A stretch of 64,000 nucleotides of DNA from NCBI GenBank assembly GCA_017654935.2, contig CM065710.1, forward strand, positions 15,071,873-15,135,872. The letters run 5' to 3'. This DNA is from Phymorhynchus buccinoides. Lineage: Eukaryota; Mollusca; Gastropoda; Neogastropoda; Raphitomidae. A model generated the notes under the pieces. It saw only the letters and a program-made list of their open reading frames with translations, ran no database searches and had not been told where the DNA came from. Positions 55,940-64,000 of the stretch are shown here, piece after piece (positions within the stretch are counted from its first letter, which is position 1; each line of letters starts with the position of its first letter). Made by a program: the position numbers and the translations under genes.

Positions 55940-56765
55940 CACGGGCGACTGTTCAGGCCACAGGGGACCGTGGTCCCCAAGCGGGCAATCAGGGTCGATT
56001 CCATGTGTTTTCTATGCACTGCTGTGGAGACGTTTTGCCAAAGTGCAGTTACTTGTAAGAAGCTTTGGTTGTGGTTCTGGCTGTTGAAGTGGGCAGATAC
56101 CGGGATGGGGGTATTTCAGCTGGATACTTCTAAGTTGTTCAGTAAATCTTTCATACGGTAGGTTTCTCTGATGTATGTTTTGTTGCACAACGAGCAGTGG
56201 AGGCCATATACCAGGTTGGATGATTGGCCATTGAAACGGGATCGAACAGAGAAACTCTCAGATGGTCCAATGATGGATGTGTGGTTTGTTTGTTTATAAA
56301 GTGGCAGGGTTTGCATTTACGTTTGCTACACAGAGAGTTGCCGATTGTGTGGTCATTGGTCTGGATGAGTTTTGCGTGGACTAGCTGGTCGAGTAGATTT
56401 TTTTGTCTCTCTTGAAGGCGACGAGAGGAGGTTTGGAAAAGACTGGTCGTAAACGGGGATCCTGTTGAAGAAGATGATGAAAGTTTCTGAGAAGTATGTT
56501 CCTTACTGGGAGGTTGTATGGATGGTAAGTAATGGCGAGGGGAATGCGGTCTTCCTGCTTATGTTTGTCTTCTTAGACAGGGCTTCAGTGTGGGAGATGC
56601 GGGCAACCGACTCCAGTGTTATGGCCATATTGGGGCCGGCCATATTGGGCGGGATGCGAACGTGTCAGGTTTTCCCCTATGCTTGTTGTGCAGGTGTAGG
56701 AGGTCTGCTGGCTGCTGGTTTCAGTCAACACGTTACGTCTTCAGAGCAGTTCATGGTTTTATTTC
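55940..56765 (-). pseudogene. Penelope-like element, GIY-YIG region (right copy)
   Basis: Mirror of 1,256-2,085; VYGLHCSLCNKTYIRET is retained, followed here by a different break (MKDLLNNLEVSS). Both copies are dead. Confidence 0.7.
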
Positions 56766-56990
56766 GGTAGTATCCTTCTCCTAGACAGGTTGCCATCCAA
56801 AGCTGTGAGCCCCATCTGCCCGGTGTGGCCAGCAGCAACTCCTGCACCCATGATGGTGCCCGGAGGATTTCCAGCTGAAGGGATCCCGGTGTGGATGAAC
56901 CTTCAGGGATTTGAGATCAGAGTTTTCCTTCTCCTAGATGGACTGCCTTCCAAGGCTGATGAGCTCCATCTACCCGGGGCTGCTATTTGT
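56766..56990. repeat. Unidentified repeat with internal duplication (right copy)
   Basis: Mirror of 1,030-1,255 with substitutions. Confidence 0.45.
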
Positions 56991-57503
56991 CCATAGCTGG
57001 AGATCTGGTTCGTGGGCACCAGGGCGTATTCACTCGCTGGTGGGCCTGCATGCCGCACGTCTAAAGGCCATATCCCCTCCCTTGTAGTTTAGCCTGGGAC
57101 CGCAAGGTGCCCAGTTGACGTCTGCTGCCACGGGAAGGCACTACATAGGGCTTGCTGTTGTAGAGGCCATGTACTGACAGAGAAAGGCTTACACACTCGG
57201 CTTTCCTTTTTGCGGATGCTGTCAGACAGCGGTGCTAGCCAGCGGTGATAAATCACACTAGACGCATGCAACAGCCGGAGACAGACTCCGGTGTTACATT
57301 TCTGTGGAACGAGATTTCACAAAAAATAGATGGCGTTCTAGTGGACTCCACAGTGCACTTTTGGCATGCTATGACGCATTGGCTCAATTACAAGTTTGAA
57401 GAATGTGACACAAAATGTAGGTAAATACTATAGAGTTTGCAGTCTGTGCTTATTGATATTCTAAAATCATGCTGTGGCGTATGATTATATGGCGTTCCTT
57501 TAA

Positions 57504-58064
57504 AGGTGGACCCTGACGGATGAGTTTTTGCAAGGAACACGTCGAGATCACCAGAAAGACAGCCTTTTCAAGGATCGGAACATTCACTTTGCTCTGGTTT
57601 CTTATAAATCAAAACCGTCAAAACGGCGATTCCTCCTCTTGGCGGAGATGCCGGAGAGAGTAGCCATTTTGGATGGGGTGGGTGAGGGGCCAAACCCATT
57701 GTGGTTCAAGCTTTTTCTTTTTTTGCAGTGCAGTAAAAACAAATTGAAGCTATTTCCTTTGTTGTGAGCGAAACTCTTTTAGGTAAACTGCATACAATTA
57801 AAATAAAAAGATAAATAAAAAGGCTTGCATTGCGAAAAAATCGTGCAAACAATTTGGTCGCCATTACAAAAGAGACGGCACACGCCTTCTCTTTCAGTGA
57901 AATAATTTGACTTCCAGCACCTCCGCCAAGGAGGAATCGCCGATTTGACTGGTTTTGATTTCTAGGAAACCAGAGCAAAAGTGAGTGTTGCGATCTCTGT
58001 AAAGGGTGTTTTCATGGTGATCTCGATGTGTTTCTTGCAAAATCTCGTCCGTCAGGGTGCCCCT
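57504..58064. mobile_element. TTAA-flanked foldback MITE, copy A (right arm, complete)
   Basis: Bounded by TTAA at 57,500-57,503 and 58,065-58,068; ends AGGTGGACCCTGACGGATGA and, inverted, AGGGGCACCCTGACGG-type. It defines the full 561-bp element that is cut at the left window edge. Confidence 0.88.
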
Positions 58065-58262
58065 TTAAGACTGAATTGATCTTATTTTGTTCACAGATTT
58101 CTCCTTGTTTGTACTGGTTAATATGATTCCATGTTAATCATATCACGACGATGAAGACGACGACGATGATGATGATGATGAATGAAAGAATGATGTTTTT
58201 TGTTTGTTGTTTGTTGTTGTTGTTGTTGTTGTTGTTCATAAAACAATACATCATCCCAACAG

Positions 58263-58805
58263 GGAAACGAAGACAGAGCCGGCCGCACGCCCCTCCAGAT
58301 GTGCCGACTCCCGCGATTGGCCCTGAAATTCCCGCCAATCACCATCAGCGCTGCTGCCATCAACATCACCCAATTTCCCCTACCGCTCGTCGCGTGCCCG
58401 GCCGGACACGTGACCCACGCGACTCTGGCCTGTGATGCCATCAGCGCGTGCAGGGGCGGGGACGGGGACGAGGGCGAAAGTGGTGACGGAACTGGTAGTG
58501 GTAGTAGTAGTAGGAGGAGGAGCATGAGAAATGGGGGCAAGTTGGAACCGAGGGAAATGTCCACAACTGCCACGTGCAGGGTACTACTTGACGGGGACAG
58601 TTTCGCGGACAGTGATGCTGCTGCTGCTGCTGCTGTTGTCGTGGTTGCTGTGCCTTATTTTAAGTGTGATGCGACTGCGGGGGAGGAGTTCATTCCCTAC
58701 AGCCTGCTGTGTGACTGGAATCCGGACTGCAGTGACGGGAGTGACGAGTCGTTTTGTCAGTTCCCCCCGTGTTGGGAAGGCACGTTCGACTGTGGAAAGA
58801 GACAG
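58263..58805 (+). CDS. Receptor exon: LDL-receptor class A repeat (partial gene)
   Basis: A 543-bp plus-strand exon, acceptor CATCCCAACAG and donor AGACAG|GTTACG, exactly 181 codons and open throughout. Near residue 50 it reads VACPAGHVTHATLACDAISA, then a low-complexity stretch (GSGSSSRRR, DAAAAAAVVVV), then YFKCDATAGEEFIPYSLLCD, WNPDCSDGSDESFC and FPPCWEGTFDCGK. The FKC...IPYSLLCD...DCSDGSDESFC pattern is a class A repeat with the acidic calcium-binding residues present; the next repeat begins at FDCG. In known gastropod receptors this block follows a C-type lectin domain, and sometimes precedes leucine-rich repeats and a 7TM domain (recollection). Unique to the right contig; the left counterpart would lie beyond position 1. 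Confidence 0.78.
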
Positions 58806-59257
58806 GTTACGTCGGTGATACCGAAGACATTGTAAATGGGAATAAGACAGACAAGCGGCCATTTCCCCTAGTATGAGTAGTGAGGACAGAAAGAAACCCT
58901 AATTATGCCACCCCCCCCCCTTCTTGAACCATGAACATCCAGACCAGTAATCTAACACTGGTTGTTACTGTTTCATAGATTTTTCTGGCCGTATTTGCAG
59001 CTTCCTTACCTTTCTTTGTCTTCAGGAAAACAGAAAAGGGTTTGCCCAAGCACTCAAATTTGAATCTGGTATTTTGTAAAAAAAACACGTCGATTCAAAT
59101 TCCAGTCTTTGGATAGAGCCGCCACTGTTAATGGGATCACGAACGATAACCCTATCAGCCCGGGCTCGCCGTAACTCTCCAGTTGTCTGTCTTATTCCCA
59201 TTACAGTGTCTTTGCTGATACTACACTTGGGCTGTTAAGGGCCAGCCACACGTCCAC
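58806..59257. other. Intron downstream of the LDLa exon; nothing else seen
   Basis: C-run at 58,911-58,920. No further exon recognised. Confidence 0.4.
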
Positions 59258-59376
59258 AAAAAATCGCACGACTGTACGATACGATTCGATCACGTGGTTC
59301 TCGAGAGAACAAATTTGATTGGCGCATCGAGATCGCGTGATCGAATCGTTGTCGTACAGTCATTGCGATTTTAGTG
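59258..59376. repeat. Inverted repeat, 37-bp arms
   Basis: AAATCGCACGACTGTACGAT (59,259) and TCGTACAGTCATTGCGATTT (near 59,354) pair, continuing through GATTCGATCACG/CGTGATCGAATC, with a loop of about 40 bp. A small foldback element. Confidence 0.7.
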
Positions 59377-59460
59377 GGGAATAGGGATTAAGGGACGGGA
59401 TTGGAAAAGTAGGGAGAGGTAGGGCGGGTGATGTCTCGTGGGGGGGTCGGTCTTATCTAG

Positions 59461-60340
59461 AGAGAGAGAGAGCGAGAGTAGAGAGAGAGAGAGAGAGAGA
59501 GTATAGAGAGAGAGAGAGAGGGGGATAGAGAGAGAGAGAGGCGAGAGAGAGAAAGAGAGAGAGAGAAAAGAGAAGAGTAGACGAGAGTGAGAAGACGAGA
59601 GAGAGAGAGACATGACAAAAGAGAGCGATGTCGATAGAGAGAAAGGCTCCTCTCTCACTCTCTCTCTCTGCCTCTCCCTCTCTCTCCTTCTCTCTTCTCT
59701 CTCTGTACGTGTGTCTGTCAGTCTGCTGTCGTACTCGGCTCTGTGGCTGGCTGGTCGGCCTTGGTTTGGGTGATTTCGTAGCTGTTTTAGACGATTGGTT
59801 TGGTTTACGAGGTTGGTTGCTCTTTGTTCTCTGTATCTGTCTTATGCCTGCCCTCCCCCACCCCCCCCCCCCCCCCCCCCCCTCCCCACCCCCTCTCCTC
59901 TCTCTTCTGTCTCTCTCTACTGTCTCTTCTCTCTCTCTAATCTCTGTAATCTCTCATCTCCTACTCTCTCTGTCTCTTTCTCTCTCTCCTCTCTCTCTCT
60001 CCTCGCGTCTCTCATCTCTCCTCTCTCTGTGTCCTCGCTCGTCTCCCTCTATCTCTCTCTCTTCTCTCTCCTCTACTCTTTCTCTCTCTTCTCTCTCTCC
60101 ATCTTTCCATATTTACTCTCTAACCTCTACTACCTACTACTCTCTACTCTGTACCCTCTCTGCTCCTCTCTCACTCTTCTCTCTCTCTACGCTCGTCTCT
60201 CTCCTGTGTCCCTCTCTCTCTCTCTCTCTAACTCTCTCTCTCTCTCTATCTCTGTCGTCTCTCTCTCTCTCTACTCTCTCTAATCTCTCTCTCATCTCTT
60301 CTAACTCTCTCTCTACTCTTATTGTCCTAACACATTTTAA
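59461..60340. repeat. GA tract followed by TC tract
   Basis: 59,461-59,640 is GA-rich and 59,641-60,340 TC-rich, interrupted by unique sequence at 59,705-59,855 and a C-run at 59,861-59,881. Ser/Leu-rich frames are artefacts. Confidence 0.9.
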
Positions 60341-60469
60341 GTAACTTATTTTATGCCTATTTATGTCGGATAACAAATTTGTGCATTTGTTACTGGCATA
60401 ACGCTCCCCTTAATTAGGAGCCTTGGCCTAGATGAATAACAATATTTTTCATTTACTTTCATTTCGCTT

Positions 60470-60615
60470 CATTCTCTCTACTCTACTCTCTCTCTTCTCT
60501 CTCTTCTCTCTTCTCTCTCTCTTCTCTCTCTCTCTCTCCCCCTAATCTACTCTTTCTCTCTCTCTCTCCCTCTCCTCTCTCTCTCTCTCACTCTACTCTC
60601 TCTCTCGTCTCTATT
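60470..60615. repeat. TC microsatellite
   Basis: Interrupted TCTC tract. Confidence 0.9.
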
Positions 60616-61345
60616 TATATTATATCTCAGGTACTTCACACACGTGTTCGTTGTGCGCAGAACAAGCGTTGTGTCCATGTTGTACGTTGAGAATCACGTT
60701 TAACGTCCTACCGCCCAGGAACAGGTTACATGTGGGACATTTGTTTAACTACTAAAGAGTGGGCGATCCTGGCGGTAGGGCAATTTCCCGATGTTTGTGA
60801 CATATCAAAGATTTAGTGTGAAATTGTTTCATTAATAAAGTCAATGTCTGTACTTTGTGTAAAGAGAAACAAGTGTGTAAGTTATAGTCCAAGTTGCGTG
60901 TGTGTAAGCTGAAAAGACACACTGAACCACCCGATTAAAGTCTATGGTTGTTGTTTTTCGGGTAGCTGTGGCCCAACATACAAAATTCCCCCAACTCCAA
61001 TTGAGGGGCTTCTCTCTTAAATGATGTTGAAGGCAAATGTTTGAACATTTTAAACACCGGAGAAACAAGTACAGTGATATACTTTTGCTATGTTAATGTT
61101 TGACCACATTTAGATTGATCACTCCAAAGACTTACATGTTTTGACCAGTGTTAATTGCTGTGGCGTTTCGTGTGGGGGCCGGGGGTCAAGCCAGGTTTTT
61201 TTGGGGGGTTTTTTTTTCCCTAATGAAAAAACCCACACTGTAAACTCACCCCCCCCCCCCCCCCGATTGCTTTGAAAACTTTAAGTTTGGGATAGTTAGA
61301 ATCCGTTCAAGGTGTGTTGGACGACGATGGCGTTATTCAGAAGCA
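60616..61345. other. No gene recognised
   Basis: Unique-looking. GTCCTACCGCCAGGA-type motif near 60,706 and its near-complement TCCTGGCGGTAGG at 60,769 form a 12-bp inverted pair. C-run at 61,250-61,264. Confidence 0.4.
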
Positions 61346-61349
61346 TTAA

Positions 61350-61596
61350 CCCTTTCACCGCCAGCCATTTTTTTTTTTCCCCCCCAAAAGCAAAATAACT
61401 CTATTAAATTTACTGGGTAGAGAGCCAAAATCCATCTGCAGTATTGGGATTCTTCTGTGACATAATAAAACAAGGTCTATCCTTACTTCCCAAGACTAAG
61501 CAAACGGTCTTTGGAATAAGAACCCCAATTTGATGCCTTTAGTGACCAAGGTGTTAAATCACTGTGGGCTAAAATGCGACTTTGGCGGTGAAAGGG
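61350..61596. mobile_element. piggyBac-type MITE, copy 2
   Basis: TTAA (61,346) then CCCTTTCACCGCC; ends GGCGGTGAAAGGG then TTTTAA. Interior matches 27,487-27,724 in reverse (GGTGTTAAATCACTGTG against CACAGTGATTTAACACC). Confidence 0.85.
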
Positions 61597-61764
61597 TTTT
61601 AAAACTAAACAAAAGAGATGATGGCCACACGCGTAAAAACAGTGATTGTGACGTGTGCAGTGACGCAAGGCTTCTCCAAAGCAGTGTAAAGCCGTCCATT
61701 TTGTAAAGTCCATCTCTTGCTTTTCAAATGTTAAAATCATGTTCAGAAAGGCAATGCACACGGC

Positions 61765-61850
61765 GAGGTACCGAATCGCCGTCTCCCAACTCGCCGTTTC
61801 CCCAATCGCCGTTTTTCTAGCTCGCCGTATTAGTTCAATTTTACAATCTG
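61765..61850. repeat. 15-bp minisatellite, second locus
   Basis: Four TCGCCGT units at 14-16 bp spacing, the inverted relative of 17,361-17,445. More CGGCGAG units occur at 62,160-62,245. Confidence 0.6.
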
Positions 61851-61921
61851 TTGCATTTCGCCGCATAGACCAGGGATAAGAAGCAGTAGTAAAATTTTAT
61901 CTTTTGTGTATTTGACACTTA

Positions 61922-62035
61922 ATTGACCCTAAACCTATCCCTAAACCTATCCCTAACCCTAAACCCTATCCCTACCCTAAACTTCCCTAACCCAACCGTA
62001 ACCCTAACCATCCCTAGCCCTAACCTCCTAAACTC
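61922..62035. repeat. Degenerate telomere-like tract
   Basis: CCCTAAACCTATCCCTAAAC and CCCTAACCCTAAACCCTAT-type units with frequent errors. Matches the CCCTAA metazoan telomere repeat in degenerate, interstitial form. Confidence 0.6.
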
Positions 62036-62373
62036 TTTCGCACAATGCGCAGACCATGTTGAGAGCAAATCCTTTTTGAGAACGCCACACCGGCCATACG
62101 GCCAAATAAGCAAGAACACAATTCATGGCATCAGTTCAGTAAACAGTGAATAAGGCGAAATAGCACTGAAAAAACCCGGCGATTTGATACTGCTATGCGG
62201 TTTGGACTAACGACGGCGAGTACGGTGAGTATACACCTATACGGCGAGTAGAGCTATTCTGAAACGTTAGAATCGGGACCCTCCCATACACACCCACACA
62301 CACACTTGTAGCTTTGTTGCTTAATGAATAAACGAAACCCCAAACAAAAGATTCACAGAAACAAAACAAGTCA

Positions 62374-62403
62374 CGATGTTTCGGGCTCAACCCGTTGTCC
62401 AGG
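62374..62403 (-). ncRNA. Hammerhead-like relic
   Basis: Minus strand TGGACAA, CGGG/CCCG stem, GAAAC. Arrangement resembles hammerhead-derived motifs at the ends of Penelope-like elements, but the CTGATGA box is lost. Confidence 0.25.
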
Positions 62404-62835
62404 CATAACAGTAGACATCGGCCGTGACCGACATGACTTCCTCACTCGGATCACAGCCCAAGCCTCATCGACCCAGCACCGAACAACTTGTCCACATCCC
62501 CCCCTAATAAGGGCTACTCCCTTTCCCGCCATGAGGAATTGTAAAACCTCCCACAAGAAAAAGCCAACTTTTCATTTATTGTGGCGGTGCTATTGTGCTT
62601 GCTATGGCCCGATGGGGTTTAACCGAGGCGTGGTTACCGCTACACCTATCTGTATTATTGTTAAAAAATCGGGACTTTACTGGTGTTGCACTGCCTACTG
62701 GCATTGCCTCCAGAATTGTTCCCACCATCTTTGTATCTACAAATGTCCCATATGTGTCTGTTCAAGACCGAGAGGACGTAAAAACACAATTTTTCATTCA
62801 TTCGTGTTAAATACCTCCACTCAACAAGCCGGCCC
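62404..62835. other. No gene recognised
   Basis: Short frames only; no domain or known repeat recognised. Confidence 0.35.
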
Positions 62836-62837
62836 CC

Positions 62838-63210
62838 CACATTTCCCCCACAGATCGCATTTCGGACCATGTGAGGAAGGAAAATGTCACCAAGGTCATG
62901 GCACTCAAACAAAACTACCACATTTCCCCCCACAATCTTCGGCATGTGAGGAGGAAAATACCACCAATGTCCCATGGGCAAACAAACAAAATTAAACCAC
63001 ATTTCCCCAACAGATCTTCGCATGTGAGGAGAAAAATGTCACCAAGGTCATGGCAAACAAACAAAATTACCACATTTCCCCCACATCTTCGCATGTGAGG
63101 AGGAAAATGTCACCAAGGTCATGGCAAACAAACAAAACTACCACATTTCCCCCACAGATCTTCGCATGTGATGAGGAAAATGCCACCAAGGTCATGGCAA
63201 ACAAACAAAA
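62838..63210. repeat. Tandem repeat, about 72-86-bp units, five copies
   Basis: CATTTCCCCCACAGATCTTC, GCATGTGAGGAGGAAAATG and CACCAAGGTCATGGCAAAC recur in order. The first two units are longer and more diverged. Confidence 0.85.
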
Positions 63211-63297
63211 TTTGTACGGTCTGTGTTTTATGGGGCACCTGGATGATCCGCTTTTAAAGAAACCCACGTTTTAAGATCACTAATGGAAAAAAAAATC

Positions 63298-63552
63298 TTA
63301 CAGAGATCGCACACTCACTTTGCTCTGGTTTCCTATAAATCAGTCAAATTGGTTATTCCTCCTTGGCGGAGGTGCTGGAGTTCAGATTCTTTCAGTGAAA
63401 GAGAAGGCTTTCTCTTTTTCTCTTTTCTAATGGCCGCCTGAGTGCCTTTAATTAGGCCAAATCGTTTGCACGAAATGTCCCACAATACAAGCCTTTATTA
63501 TTTACACTTTCAGTTTACCAAAAGGAGTTTCGCTCACAAACAAAGGAAATAG
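63298..63552. mobile_element. TTAA foldback MITE, truncated copy C
   Basis: TTACAGAGATCGCACACTCA through CTCCTTGGCGGAGGTGCTGG to GTTTCGCTCACAAACAAAGG matches one half of the 561-bp element; both termini are missing. Confidence 0.75.
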
Positions 63553-64000
63553 ATCCCTCCCCGCCCCCCTTCAAAACTGCCCCAAGTGTTTATGTCATGT
63601 GTATTATCACGCCTTTTAACAATTATTAAAAAAGGGTGCAGAGGGTTGTTTTTTCCAAAAGAGTAAGTAGGAAAATGTTTATTCACCAAAAGAAGTGTTT
63701 TGACCATGTTTTGTCATTGGCTCTGTTGCACCTTTAAGTTCACAGAATGTGAAACCAATACAAACATCACCAACAATCCAATCCAAATCCAAATCATCTT
63801 TATTATCGCATAACAGAGAACTTGCAGCCAGGTGCACACAAGAAAAACAACAATAAACGCATTTATCAACAACAAATACTATGAAACTAATAACTAATAA
63901 CACTGCAATGTTGTAATTAACAATCCGGACAACGATGAACAAATAGTCCAGTAAAAGCAGAACGCATTTTAAAAATTATACATTTTAAGTCAAGACATAA
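63553..64000. other. No gene recognised; possible retroposon end
   Basis: CCAAATCCAAATCATCTTTA near 63,784 resembles the complement of a microsatellite-tailed LINE 3' end. Nothing else recognised. Confidence 0.35.

Noticed and set aside
59628..60344. 238-codon Ser/Leu-rich frame
   Set aside because: TC microsatellite translation; only the short unique insert near 59,720-59,850 is complex, and it shows no domain.

Overview
This is eukaryotic, repeat-dominated DNA with no bacterial gene organisation. Long AC, GA, GAT and TTC microsatellites, tRNA-derived SINEs, several LINE classes, a Penelope-like element, many MITE-like foldback elements and scattered spliced exons of a CUB / C-type lectin / LDL-receptor-A type receptor together suggest a mollusc, most likely a marine gastropod. 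That assignment is inference; no single marker proves it.

Layout: the dominant structure is a pair of inverted arms of about 16 kb. Bases 1 to about 16,230 reappear, reverse-complemented and with many SNPs and indels, at 41,562-58,003. The right arm begins exactly after a run of 500 Ns (41,062-41,561), and the homology stops in a TTC microsatellite. The simplest reading is that a second haplotype contig was placed backwards beside the first; a true large palindrome is the alternative. Both copies are annotated.

Left arm and right arm (mirror image): a TTAA-flanked foldback element, a broken Penelope-like element with a GIY-YIG region, a tRNA SINE, a LINE reverse-transcriptase remnant, a hammerhead ribozyme motif, a pogo-like MITE, a near-perfect palindromic element, nuclear-receptor-type half-site clusters, a CA/GC block, a CTGT-rich minisatellite, two exons encoding parts of a C-type lectin domain, and another copy of the TTAA element lying 10 bp from the lectin exon.

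Spacer (16.2-41.1 kb): three more exons on the minus strand (CUB-like and cysteine-rich ectodomain), an apparently intact 1,172-codon LINE ORF, an endonuclease-domain LINE fragment, a piggyBac-type MITE, a GAT array, a LINE with an internal inversion, a large satellite that changes from 43-bp monomers to 99-bp dimers, poly-G tracts, and two phase-compatible exons of an unrecognised plus-strand gene just before the gap.

Right flank (58.0-64 kb): an LDL-receptor-A exon on the plus strand, GA/TC blocks, a second piggyBac-type MITE, a degenerate telomere-like tract and a roughly 72-bp tandem repeat.

Read as one haplotype, the receptor exons line up in a plausible order: ectodomain linker (30.1 kb), CUB-like (19.9 kb), cysteine-rich (17.5 kb), lectin N-half (15.3 kb), lectin core (10.6 kb), then LDLa (seen only in the right contig at 58.3 kb). 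The order makes sense only if the right contig is an inverted haplotig of the left. Nothing supports an operon, CRISPR array or prophage.
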